This document shows positions 38,201 through 45,805 of a DNA stretch of 64,000 bases, piece by piece. Location of the stretch: positions 1 to 64,000 of the forward strand of contig NZ_JAMQPN010000012.1 in assembly GCF_026151655.1 (NCBI RefSeq), read 5' to 3'. Position 1 is the first letter of the stretch; the number at the start of each line of letters is the position of its first letter. Made by a program: the position numbers and the translations under genes. The stretch is from Leptospira soteropolitanensis. Its GTDB lineage: Bacteria; Spirochaetota; Leptospiria; Leptospirales; Leptospiraceae. The notes beneath the pieces were generated by a model. The model worked only from the letters and a program-made list of their open reading frames with translations. It searched no databases and had not been told where the DNA came from.

Positions 38201-38393
38201 ATCGAGACTAAGACCTGTATTAATGACAGCCTTGGTTGCATCTTTAGGATTTATTCCTATGGCAATCGGTGAAGGATTAGGTGCGGAAGTGCAAATGCCG
38301 TTGGCAACTGTAGTCATAGGTGGGCTTGTTTCCTCCACCTTGTTAACGTTATTCCTACTTCCCGTGTTTTACGAATGGCTTGAGGAAGATTAA
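35286..38393 (+). CDS. CzcA/CusA-family heavy-metal RND efflux pump
   Basis: A 1035-residue inner-membrane proton/metal antiporter. It begins at the ATG at 35286, with AAGGAG six bases upstream; a TTG at 35271 is less likely. The topology is standard RND: a first helix at about 13-32, a large periplasmic loop, five helices, a second loop, and five more helices. The proton-relay motif is DFGLLVDAAIVMVEN with Asp403, Asp409 and Glu416, which matches the CzcA-type (Zn/Co/Cd) pattern rather than the Cu/Ag CusA type. Expected partners are an outer-membrane factor, present upstream, and a periplasmic adaptor, which is absent from the cluster. Confidence 0.9.
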   Translation: MLSRILEYSLKNRGFVIIFSFLLISLGLYSLSRVSLDALPDISNVIVEVNTKSGSLDPELVEKTITFFIETELSGIPGVVDIRSLSKFGLSNVVLTFEDGTDVYRARQIVMERLQNVKDRIPPWAMPELTPITTGLGEILMYSVTAKSGSKLDMLDESEKLTYLRTIQDLSIRNQIRSNVKNIAEVDTIGGYAQEIHIDLIPNKLKAQSISINEIINALDSVGDNFGGGYIEKNDEMIIARSFGSGLKLEELKKIPIRQNGLGNLVRVGDVAVVRVHGMQRLGSATHNGKEIVLGTVMMLMGSNSRETVSELKDFLDKIQLPEDVEINILSERSFLVNATIATIFKNLTEGALLVVLILFLALGNFRASIFVAIIIPLSMLFTAIGMYYFNISANLMSLGAIDFGLLVDAAIVMVENVLAKREELGDSPVSDPITFVLEASREILAPVTSGIIIVATVYVPILTLDGVEGKMFRPMAEAVLLALGGSYLITLLVIPTLCLFIVKGYIQKSKKNGRFDKIKNLYVPILLFGFKQRRFALLTAVSLFCVSCLIFFRLGGDFIPQLKEGDMMITVVRDSNISLSKSTEMQKKMETFLRGFKEVEYVFSRTGTTEVANDPMGIYMSDTFVILKKDSIDSLIREKNWNEFIERLRVRLNDEFPEDEISIGQPVEARFNELLEGSRADITFRILGNDLETLILLQNAAEENLKSIDGVGDVELDPILALRHGKVLDFKPDYDRILRYGITIQDFNNTYNAYLSGRSVGNYYENDKKFPIVVKLAEEYRESLSDLSQLPIGTLDLGAVSMREVSNYTLEKKVMTISRSNGRRYAAISINLENRDMESFVKEAKEKINSNLSIPNNYQVFWGGQFKNLEKAKSKLAIVVPVTLFAIFFLLLKSLNSYKQAILVYLSIPFATTGGIFALYLRGMNFSISAAIGFIALSGIAILNGVVKIHNINQLRKSGMSLKEAVQEAAVSRLRPVLMTALVASLGFIPMAIGEGLGAEVQMPLATVVIGGLVSSTLLTLFLLPVFYEWLEED

Positions 38394-38437
38394 ACAGAAT
38401 ACGAATTATTTTGCGATTATAAGTGAGGAAATTGATC

Positions 38438-40453
38438 ATGAAAGATAAATATATTCAGAAAGCTCCGGTTAAGTCTCTTTGTTGCGCAGAAGACGAAAAC
38501 GAATACTCTAAAGTAGATATAAAAAGATTGAAAAATGAATCGGATAATCATGAACATGGCGAGGATAATGAGCATGATCATAGTCATCCGATAAAAATAT
38601 TTTTGCCGAGTATCATCTCTCTAGCGTTATTACTCGGTGCTATTTTTTTCGATAATGTATTAAAGCCAGAATGGTTTAAAGGTTGGGTTAGGATTCTTTG
38701 GTATCTACTTTCTTATACTCCTGTTGGCTTGCCTGTATTGAAAGAAGCTGGCATTAATATTGGAAAAGGAGAAATTTTTTCTGAGTTCTTCTTAATGAGT
38801 ATTGCTACGATCGGAGCATTTGCCATAGGCGAATATCCAGAAGGTGTTGCAGTCATGTTATTTTATGCCATTGGGGAGGTTTTTCAAAACATAGCAGTAA
38901 AAAGGGCGAAGTCTAGCATCAAGTCTTTACTTGATCAAAGACCTGAAGAAGTTACGGTGTTAAGAAATAATCTACAACAAACAGTAAAGGCAGAAAGTGT
39001 TACTATTGATGAGATTATACAACTTAAACCTGGAGAAAAGCTTGGTCTTGATGGTATATTATTGTCAGAAATAACATCGTTCAACACAGCAGCTTTAACT
39101 GGTGAAAGTAAACCTGATACTAAAACAAAAGGTGATACCGTATTGGCGGGTATGATTAACCTTAATACAGTTGCCCAAGTAAAAGTAACAGCGGCATATA
39201 CTGATAGTAAACTTAGTAAGATCTTGGAGTTGGTACAAAACGCTACTTCTAGGAAAGCACCTACAGAATTACTTATTAGGAAATTCGCAAAGATTTATAC
39301 ACCTATTGTTGTTCTGTTAGCTATAGCAACATGTTTGCTCCCTTATTTTTTTATATCAGATTATCAATTTAACGATTGGTTGTATCGGTCTTTGGTGTTT
39401 CTAGTTATTTCTTGCCCTTGTGCATTAGTGATAAGCATTCCTTTGGGTTACTTCGGTGGCATTGGTGCAGCTAGTCGAAACGGTATCTTGTTCAAAGGTA
39501 GTAATTTTTTAGATGCTCTTGCTAGCATTCAAAACCTAGTAATGGATAAAACTGGGACAATGACAGAGGGAGTTTTTAAAGTTCAGGAAGTTGTTTTTAA
39601 TCCAGGATTTAACCAAATTGAAATTCTAAAAATGGTAAAAGCTCTGGAAAGTCATAGTAGTCATCCAGTAGCAACTGCTATCGTCGACTTTGTTGACTCA
39701 GTAAGTGATGAGATTTTCTTACAGAGTGTAGAGGAAATCCCTGGATATGGGTTAAAAGCTGAGGTAGATGGAAAGCAGTTATTAGTCGGGAATTTTAAGC
39801 TGATGGATAAATTTGCCATCGTTTACGACATTGATCCGAAGAATATTGTTTATACGGTCATTGCGGTCGCTTACGATAAAGAGTTTATCGGTTATATTAC
39901 CATTGCTGATCGCATAAAAGAAGATGCTCAAATCACAATTGATAAGTTAAATTTGCTTGGTGTAAAATCAACAATGCTAAGTGGCGATAAAAGCACGATA
40001 GTGAAATTTGTTGCAGAAAAACTAGGCATACAGAGTGCTTTTGGGGATTTGCTTCCCGAAGATAAAGTCAACAAGATAAAGGAAATCAAATCGAAAGGAG
40101 AAACCGTAGCTTTTGTCGGAGACGGGGTTAATGATGCACCTGTTGTCGCGTTAAGTGACGTGGGTATTGCAATGGGTGGTTTAGGAAGTGATGCCACAAT
40201 TGAAACTGCTGATGTAGTAATACAAGACGACAAACCAAGTAAAATACCTATGGCAATCAATATCGGGAAGCAGACAAGACTGATTGTTTGGCAAAATATC
40301 ATTCTAGCTTTTGTGGTAAAAGGTATTGTACTGATCTTGGGTGCAGGTGGACTGGCAACAATGTGGGAAGCTGTTTTCGCAGATGTCGGGGTTGCACTTC
40401 TCGCGATTTTAAATTCAGTCAGATTGCAGATGAAAAAATTCGCAATTAAATAG
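38438..40453 (+). CDS. Zn/Cd/Pb-type P1B ATPase
   Basis: A 671-residue metal-exporting P-type ATPase. I start it at the ATG at 38438, nine to ten bases after GAGG; a GTG at 38423 is the alternative. The usual N-terminal HMA domain is missing. Instead there is a CC pair at 15-16 and a His/Asp/Glu-rich stretch at 38-50. The core has CPC at 326-328 in the sixth helix, DKTGT with the phosphorylated Asp370, and GDGVNDAP. The last helices hold an N...K and DVGVALLAILNS arrangement typical of the Zn/Cd/Pb (P1B-2) class. It is 45 bases after the RND gene and is probably in the same operon, exporting to the periplasm what the RND pump then removes. Confidence 0.9.
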   Translation: MKDKYIQKAPVKSLCCAEDENEYSKVDIKRLKNESDNHEHGEDNEHDHSHPIKIFLPSIISLALLLGAIFFDNVLKPEWFKGWVRILWYLLSYTPVGLPVLKEAGINIGKGEIFSEFFLMSIATIGAFAIGEYPEGVAVMLFYAIGEVFQNIAVKRAKSSIKSLLDQRPEEVTVLRNNLQQTVKAESVTIDEIIQLKPGEKLGLDGILLSEITSFNTAALTGESKPDTKTKGDTVLAGMINLNTVAQVKVTAAYTDSKLSKILELVQNATSRKAPTELLIRKFAKIYTPIVVLLAIATCLLPYFFISDYQFNDWLYRSLVFLVISCPCALVISIPLGYFGGIGAASRNGILFKGSNFLDALASIQNLVMDKTGTMTEGVFKVQEVVFNPGFNQIEILKMVKALESHSSHPVATAIVDFVDSVSDEIFLQSVEEIPGYGLKAEVDGKQLLVGNFKLMDKFAIVYDIDPKNIVYTVIAVAYDKEFIGYITIADRIKEDAQITIDKLNLLGVKSTMLSGDKSTIVKFVAEKLGIQSAFGDLLPEDKVNKIKEIKSKGETVAFVGDGVNDAPVVALSDVGIAMGGLGSDATIETADVVIQDDKPSKIPMAINIGKQTRLIVWQNIILAFVVKGIVLILGAGGLATMWEAVFADVGVALLAILNSVRLQMKKFAIK

Positions 40454-40504
40454 TGAATTTTATTAAGTCATTTGAAGTTTTCATGTAATTAATAGGAGAT
40501 ATTT

Positions 40505-41116
40505 ATGTTATTAGAAACCGTTTTTGTTGGAATTTTATTTATAATTTATTTAGTTTTATGGAAAACTAAAAGAATGATTCAGAAAAAAAGAACTGGAAAA
40601 GATCCAGAAGTCATTGGGCAATCGAAATCGAATTTGCAAGCCTTAATGAATATTCTTTTTAAAGCGATAACTTATTATGTAATACTGATAATCGGAATTC
40701 ATACTTTTAAACTAAATTTCTATGGGTTAAATGTTCCATTCAATCTGTTGATTGGAATCGAATGGGATTTTACGGGTTTTGTTGTTGGGTTGGTTGGACT
40801 TTCTTTTTGTTTGTATGCACAAATAAAAATGAAAAATTCTTGGCGAGTCGGTATAGATGAGAATTCGAAAGAGGAATTGATTACTGATGGTATCTTTCGT
40901 TTAGTAAGAAATCCTACGTATCTAGGATTGTTTCTTCTGAATTTTGGTGTTTGGATTATTTGGCCGACTCACTTAGTTTTTTATTTAAACATTGTTTTTG
41001 TTTTGTTATTTGAAATACAAGTTCGCTGCGAGGAAGATTTTCTAGAAAATGTGTATGGAGAGGACTATAAGTTATACAAAGAAAAATCATATAGATACCT
41101 TCCTTTCTTATATTAG
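40505..41116 (+). CDS. ICMT/PEMT-like integral membrane methyltransferase
   Basis: A 203-residue membrane protein with hydrophobic helices near 3-20, 53-72, 88-108 and 140-165. The C-terminal signature ITDGIFRLVRNPTYLGLFLL, followed by an RCEEDFLENVYGEDYKLYKEK motif, matches the isoprenylcysteine carboxyl methyltransferase-like family (SAM-binding RNP/RHP and terminal E...Y motifs). Bacterial members methylate unknown, probably lipid or small-thiol, substrates and commonly sit beside metal-resistance genes. It has a GGAG ribosome site seven bases upstream and follows the P-type ATPase by 51 bases, so it is the last gene of the cluster. Confidence 0.8.
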   Translation: MLLETVFVGILFIIYLVLWKTKRMIQKKRTGKDPEVIGQSKSNLQALMNILFKAITYYVILIIGIHTFKLNFYGLNVPFNLLIGIEWDFTGFVVGLVGLSFCLYAQIKMKNSWRVGIDENSKEELITDGIFRLVRNPTYLGLFLLNFGVWIIWPTHLVFYLNIVFVLLFEIQVRCEEDFLENVYGEDYKLYKEKSYRYLPFLY

Positions 41117-41243
41117 AATTACTTTTTCGCCTTTGAAAGAGTCCGGATATTTGTGAGAATCAGAATTGTGACTGATATCCTTACAATTGAGATTCGGACT
41201 ATCTTTCTGACAGTTTAATGGTTGTTTGCTGATAGACTCACCC

Positions 41244-41948
41244 CTACCAACCAATCTCCTTCTTATCCCGAAAGAACTTTCCAGTCGGTCCACTATCAGG
41301 TAAAGTGGCCGCCCATACAATGGTTTCTGCCCCTTTCTCCACAGGCCTTGTGGCACTCGCTCCCCCCATATCGGTTTTTACCCAACCAGGACAAACAGAA
41401 TTGATTTTGATGTTTTTACCTGCGGCTTCAACACTCGATAGACTTGTGAGTGCATTGATTGCAGTTTTAGAAATGCGGTAGGCTGGATACCCGCCACCCA
41501 TATCAGAGAGTTGTCCCATGCCAGAACTAACATTCACAATACGACCAAAATCGTTTTGAATCATCATTGGTAAAAATGTTTGGATCAAACGAAGGGGACC
41601 GTATAAATTTACTAGGAGAGTTCGGTGTAGGTCTTCACTAGTGGTATCAAAGAAAGAGCCAGGATCGGCAAAAATCCCTGCATTGTTTACAAGGATATCT
41701 AATTTACCAAAACTGCCTGTGATTGTATCGAGTGCTTCGCTGATACTTTGTTCCTTGGAAACATCTAAGGAAAGGATTTCCCCTTTGCCAACAGCCTGAA
41801 CTGCTGCTAGGGTATCAGTAGCCTCTCCTGGATTTCTTGCACCGATGAGAACGTAGATTCCTTGTTTAGCCAGATCAATGGAGACTTGTTTCCCAATCCC
41901 TCGGTTGGCCCCTGTGACCAGTGCAATGCGTTCCTTGGATGTTTTCAT
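41244..41948 (-). CDS. short-chain dehydrogenase/reductase
   Basis: A 234-residue classical SDR. It has the cofactor motif TGANRGIGKQ, NNAG in the middle, the catalytic Ser region VNVSSGMG, and the YxxxK pair in YPAYRISK. An Arg just after the glycine-rich turn (ANRGIG) and ARN further on suggest a preference for NADP(H). The substrate is unknown; relatives include carbonyl reductases. AGGAG lies nine bases before the ATG. It is convergent with the metal cluster across a 127-base gap and follows the lipoprotein hydrolase gene on the same strand with 55 bases between. Confidence 0.87.
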   Translation of the reverse strand: MKTSKERIALVTGANRGIGKQVSIDLAKQGIYVLIGARNPGEATDTLAAVQAVGKGEILSLDVSKEQSISEALDTITGSFGKLDILVNNAGIFADPGSFFDTTSEDLHRTLLVNLYGPLRLIQTFLPMMIQNDFGRIVNVSSGMGQLSDMGGGYPAYRISKTAINALTSLSSVEAAGKNIKINSVCPGWVKTDMGGASATRPVEKGAETIVWAATLPDSGPTGKFFRDKKEIGW

Positions 41949-42003
41949 GGAATCATATCTCCTTTGAGTAGTTTTTGATTTTACTGTTATCTATAGACTG
42001 TTT

Positions 42004-43017
42004 TTACTTCGACTTAGAAAGTTCTGTGAGCCATTTTTCCGTTTGTGCTTCGATGAAAGCTTTGTCTGTGATCACCCACTTCGACATGAGAACATGCATT
42101 CCATTTTCCACGACTACCTTTCGGTTGAGTGGATTGGGAGTTTTATCTAATCCAAAGTTAGCATAACCTTCTAACATTTTTGGAACACTGGCAGTTGGGT
42201 CTTGTTCTTTCTCATTTTTATAGTAATACAAAAGTAAGGCGGGAGATGTTACCTTGCGAAAGACAGCGGGAACTGCAGCATAGTTTTTTAAATCATTCAC
42301 ACCCACAAGGGCCGAAAAATATTGTTCCGGATACCAAAAGTTATTTCTCTCTGGTAACACTTTGGGGTTGTTATTGTGGGAAGAGGATCTGACTTTTCCT
42401 TTGAGTAAATGAATGAATGTGAGTCCACCAGGATAGTTGAGTATATTCAAACTCCCATCCACAGGTGCATAAAATGGATTCGCTAATACAAGTCCATCCA
42501 CTTCTTCCGGATATTCGGAAGCAAGCCAAGTGGCAAGAAGTCCTCCCATAGAACTTCCAAACACAATCACTCGGTCTCCTTGCGATTGCATCATGTACAA
42601 AGCTTCACGAGATGCATCTAAATAGTTGTTAAAGTTTTGGTCTCTTTGGTCTTCTTTGTTGGTTCCATGACCTGGGAGACGAAGTAGATAAGTATTGGCT
42701 TTGAATTTTTTAGCCAATTTTTCCATTACCTCTTCGCCTTCTGCACGGGAGGCACCAAACCCATGAATGTATAAAAATGCGAGCGGGGTTTTTTTGCCGA
42801 AACTGATATAACGTTCTTCGTTTCCGGGTCTATGGTTTTTACGTTTACTCTCAGCTAACTTCTCTTGGAAGTAAACTTCAAAGTTCGCATAACTTAAGTT
42901 TGCTTTTGGTTCGTAATTGGGACGACCCGCACAGGAAACTAGGACGAGGGAAACGGTGATGAAGAAAACAGCAGACAGCTGTCGAAGGTTGTGGAATAAA
43001 GAACACGATTTAGCCAT
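42004..43017 (-). CDS. alpha/beta hydrolase lipoprotein
   Basis: A 337-residue exported hydrolase. From the ATG at 43017 the signal peptide runs to LVLVSC with Cys29 as the likely lipid site. A longer GTG start at 43077 would add 20 residues ahead of the signal and is less plausible. The hydrolase domain has the oxyanion IHGFGAS segment, RLPGHGTN, the nucleophile elbow GSSMGG and a late ENGMHVL His. This arrangement resembles carboxylesterase/monoacylglycerol lipase-like enzymes. It likely acts on lipids or esters in the periplasm or on the cell surface. It is divergent from the acyl-CoA dehydrogenase gene with about 120 bases between. Confidence 0.82.
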   Translation of the reverse strand: MAKSCSLFHNLRQLSAVFFITVSLVLVSCAGRPNYEPKANLSYANFEVYFQEKLAESKRKNHRPGNEERYISFGKKTPLAFLYIHGFGASRAEGEEVMEKLAKKFKANTYLLRLPGHGTNKEDQRDQNFNNYLDASREALYMMQSQGDRVIVFGSSMGGLLATWLASEYPEEVDGLVLANPFYAPVDGSLNILNYPGGLTFIHLLKGKVRSSSHNNNPKVLPERNNFWYPEQYFSALVGVNDLKNYAAVPAVFRKVTSPALLLYYYKNEKEQDPTASVPKMLEGYANFGLDKTPNPLNRKVVVENGMHVLMSKWVITDKAFIEAQTEKWLTELSKSK

Positions 43018-43136
43018 ACAAATGAAAAATTTTACAATGAATTTGCTTTCTTGTAAAGAGAGAAAAACCCTTGGCACAGGAAGGGTCGTACGAAAAAAGG
43101 TAGTAAATACCCCATTCTCATAAGGAACATCCCGGA

Positions 43137-44303
43137 ATGTATAGCCAATTCACAGAGCAACAACTTGAAATCAGAGATTTAGTTCGTAACTTCGTAAAAA
43201 AAGAAATCCCACATGAAGTCGCATTGCACTGGGATGAGAAAAACCAACACCCAACTGAACTCATCAATAAAATGCGTTCGGAACTCGGAATTAACGGACT
43301 TGTCATTCCTGAAGAATACGGTGGATGGGGACTTGGAGCGATCGAGCAGTGTTTAGCCATCGAGGAACTTTCTCGTGGATGCCTTGGAATCGCTCTCGGA
43401 TTTGCATACACTGGTCTTGGAATCCTTCCCATTCTAAAAGGTGCCACTCACGAACAAAAACTAAAATGGCTTCCAGAAATTGCGGACGGAAAGTTCGGAG
43501 TTTCTTTCTGTTTGTCTGAGCCAGGTGCTGGTTCTGACGTTCCAGGTATGACCACTCGTGCTGAGAAAAAAGGCGACAAATGGATCATCAACGGTGCAAA
43601 ACAATGGATCACTGGTGCATCCGATGCACAAGCCTTTACTGTATTTGCTTATACTGATAAAAATCGCGGAACTCGTGGAGTATCTTGTTTCTACGTTCCA
43701 CGTAGCGCAAAAGGTCTTACTGTTGGTAAAAAAGAAGACAAACTCGGAATCCGAGCATCTTCCACTCACCAAGTGATTTTTGAGGATTGTGAAGTCGGTG
43801 AAGACGCACTTGTAGGAAAAGAAAACCTAGGTTTCGTTTACGCTCTTCAAACTTTGAATGCTTCTCGTCCGTTCGTAGCAGTAATGGGAGTGGGTGTAGC
43901 ACAAGCAGCTCTTGACCATGCAGCTCGTTACGCACGTGAGAGAGAACAGTTCGGTGTTAAAATCGGAACTTTCCAAGCAGTACAACACATGTTAGCTGAT
44001 ATGTCTATCAAAGTAGAAACTGCAAGAGAAATCACTTACAAAGCAGCTCGTCTTTCTGATGCAAACGATCCTAACCTTCCAAAATACTCTGCGATTGCAA
44101 AAGCATATGCTTCTGAATGTGCGGTTCAGTGTGCTACTGATGCAGTTCAAATTTTTGGTGGATACGGATATACAAAAGAGTATCCTGTTGAGAAGTTAAT
44201 GAGAGATTCCAAAATCCTCACCATCTTCGAAGGAACCACTCAAATCCAAAAGAACGAAATTGCCGCTTACGTAATCAAAGAAGCAGCTTCTAAAAAAGAC
44301 TAA
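43137..44303 (+). CDS. acyl-CoA dehydrogenase
   Basis: A 388-residue FAD enzyme of the first beta-oxidation step. It is full length with the N-terminal helical domain, the FAD-binding FCLSEPGAGSDVPGM and WITGASDA segments, and the C-terminal REREQFGVKIGTFQAVQ. The catalytic base is Glu365 in IFEGTTQIQ, the position used by short/medium-chain enzymes; QIFGGYGY and the terminal ACAD signature are intact. The codon use appears strongly biased toward high expression. The ribosome site AAGGA is 11 bases upstream. It is the partner of the CoA-ester enzymes elsewhere in the window. A strong terminator follows. Confidence 0.95.
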   Translation: MYSQFTEQQLEIRDLVRNFVKKEIPHEVALHWDEKNQHPTELINKMRSELGINGLVIPEEYGGWGLGAIEQCLAIEELSRGCLGIALGFAYTGLGILPILKGATHEQKLKWLPEIADGKFGVSFCLSEPGAGSDVPGMTTRAEKKGDKWIINGAKQWITGASDAQAFTVFAYTDKNRGTRGVSCFYVPRSAKGLTVGKKEDKLGIRASSTHQVIFEDCEVGEDALVGKENLGFVYALQTLNASRPFVAVMGVGVAQAALDHAARYAREREQFGVKIGTFQAVQHMLADMSIKVETAREITYKAARLSDANDPNLPKYSAIAKAYASECAVQCATDAVQIFGGYGYTKEYPVEKLMRDSKILTIFEGTTQIQKNEIAAYVIKEAASKKD

Positions 44304-44330
44304 GACAAGGCGAGAGTCTGTCATTAGGGA

Positions 44331-44359
44331 AAGCCTCCAGGAATGGGGGCTTTTTTTTT
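44331..44359 (+). terminator. intrinsic terminator after acyl-CoA dehydrogenase
   Basis: An 8-bp stem (44331-44338 with 44345-44352, one G-T pair) has a six-base loop, and its right arm merges into a run of T ending at 44359. It lies 27 bases after the stop codon and is a textbook rho-independent terminator on the plus strand. Confidence 0.85.
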
Positions 44360-44429
44360 GTCCTTAGGGTTTTTAGGGCTAAAAAAAAGGGAATGGGGTA
44401 CAGGATTGATGTAGGTATCCCCACCCTGA

Positions 44430-44461
44430 ATTGGGAGGGGTGCGACCACCCGCCACCCAAT
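44430..44461. repeat. GC-rich palindromic element A
   Basis: An outer 6-bp stem (44430-44435 with 44456-44461) encloses an inner 5-bp stem (44438-44442 with 44447-44451) with a CGAC loop. A second pairing of the C-rich stretch near 44419-44427 with 44433-44440 is also possible. GC content is far above the surroundings. It has the look of a dispersed intergenic element of Leptospira; copy number cannot be judged from one window. Confidence 0.45.
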
Positions 44462-44626
44462 GACTTCCCTATATAACACCTACCCATTTCTTTCCACCGA
44501 AATATTGTATTTGCAAATTTTAATATTAGAAAGTTCATCTTTCTGCATTAAATCGAGTGAATAAGCACCATATCTTAGTTAAGCGATTTGGAAATTAAGT
44601 TCAAATCAACAATCATTCGTTTTTTC

Positions 44627-44732
44627 TGGCCACCCGGGCGGGCTACCTTCGGAGTCCGCGTTCGCTCCCCCCTGGTTGGCCTGTCGCCCACCAGGGTGCC
44701 TGCGGCATCCTTCGGATCCCTGGTGGATCCAA
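44627..44732. repeat. GC-rich structured element B
   Basis: About 105 bases of very GC-rich sequence in an AT-rich gap. CCCTGGT at 44670-44676 and CCCTGGTGG at 44718-44726 can each pair with CCACCAGGG at 44688-44696, giving mutually exclusive stems of 7 and 9 bp. Two CTTCGG tetraloop-like motifs occur near 44647 and 44709. It could encode a structured RNA with two alternative folds, or it may be a mobile palindromic repeat. A 70-codon reading frame across it is an artefact of its composition. Confidence 0.45.
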
Positions 44733-44932
44733 CCCATCTTTACAATGTTAGGTTCTTGATTTTTGATAAAAATACTGGTCCATACTATTTTCTGATTTGA
44801 TTCAAATTCATGATTATCTGATACGTAATAGTCTCAAGTGCCCTCTGATTCAATAACGGATACTGTTCGATAAATATTAGAATCATTTAAAAATAACCTT
44901 TACTTAGAAAGTTGGGTTCTTATATTTTTCGA

Positions 44933-44995
44933 ATGTTTCAAAAAACGCTCTCCTTAGCATTTGTCTTTCTCTTCACAATCCATTGTGCGCGATAA
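44933..44995 (+). other. orphan lipoprotein signal peptide, frame-shifted from YHYH gene
   Basis: From the ATG at 44933 a 20-codon frame reads as a typical lipoprotein leader: a basic residue near the start, then LSLAFVFLF, ending at Cys18 (TIHC) before a stop at 44993. The YHYH reading frame continues directly after it in the +1 frame. A single-base change near 44987-44992 (the GCGCG stretch next to a run of six A) would fuse the two into one lipoprotein. See the next entry. Confidence 0.7.
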
Positions 44996-45788
44996 AAAAG
45001 AAACGGACGTCACTTCGCTTGCCCTTCTTGCGTTACTGAATAGTTCGCCTTGTACTACAACCTTTGGAGCGGGAGTGCCGGAGTGGATTCAAACTAGTTT
45101 CACTTGTGTTACTGTGTCTGTCAGTGGATCTAATTATGTATTTAAGTTTAATTCAGTTCCAACTTATAAGAGCATTTATTGGGGTTCTTCCAGTGCCAAT
45201 TACGAATCGACTATGTACGTGAATTCTGGGCAATCGAATTCGGCAAATCCCAATTTAATCAAATCACAAAACTATACCTTAACAGTTCCTATTAATAATA
45301 CCGATATTTCTGCACCAGCTTCCAGCTTCGGAATGATCGGTGTATCAACCAATGGAATCGCCATTTATAATGACCAAGCAGCTCCAGGAGATTCCCTTTC
45401 TACGGAATATTACACTTTCGATTCTGCACAAGGTCACCCAACCAATACCGGGGCTTACCATTACCATGTGGAACCACCAAAAATATCAAATAACGATAGT
45501 AAATTGGTCGGTATAGCCAAAGACGGATATTTGATTTTTGGGAAAAAACATGACTCTATTACGGCAGGTCTGACTAACGGTTTTACCTTGGGTGGTGCCA
45601 ATAGTAGTACAAAATGTACGGATGCTGGATCTAGTACATCTGTGCCAACCACTTGGGCAGGAGCGGCCAATTACAATTCGATTAAGACAGCAAATACTCG
45701 TCATCATTACCATGTGAATAACGGAACAGAGGTCAATGGAATCCTTCTTTCCGGTAAACTCATCGGAGTAGGTGGGTCTACAAACTAA
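44961..45788 (+). CDS. YHYH-domain protein (frame-shifted from its signal peptide)
   Basis: A 275-residue frame with a TTG as its formal first codon. The true N-terminus is probably the leader at 44933 in another frame. The body is beta-rich and carries the family motif YHYH in GAYHYHVEPP and a second HHYHVN near the C-terminus. Other visible segments are FGMIGVSTNGIAIYND and KLVGIAKDGYLIFGKK, the usual YHYH layout. The function of the family is not established; the His-rich motifs suggest metal binding. Only the leader junction is broken, so this may be a recent mutation, a sequencing error or a programmed shift. It is followed 17 bases later by the MORN/YwqK-like gene and then SCO1. Confidence 0.75.
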   Translation: MSFSSQSIVRDKKETDVTSLALLALLNSSPCTTTFGAGVPEWIQTSFTCVTVSVSGSNYVFKFNSVPTYKSIYWGSSSANYESTMYVNSGQSNSANPNLIKSQNYTLTVPINNTDISAPASSFGMIGVSTNGIAIYNDQAAPGDSLSTEYYTFDSAQGHPTNTGAYHYHVEPPKISNNDSKLVGIAKDGYLIFGKKHDSITAGLTNGFTLGGANSSTKCTDAGSSTSVPTTWAGAANYNSIKTANTRHHYHVNNGTEVNGILLSGKLIGVGGSTN

Positions 45789-45805
45789 ATTCTAATATTT
45801 GAATT

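Noticed and set aside
33400..41116. Adaptor gene hidden in the efflux cluster
   Set aside because: All long frames were examined; none has a lipoyl/HlyD-type hairpin and beta-barrel layout, and the OMF and RND genes overlap directly.
44588..44800. A 70-codon plus-strand frame in the GC-rich element B
   Set aside because: Composition is driven by the palindromic element and no ribosome site or conserved pattern is seen.
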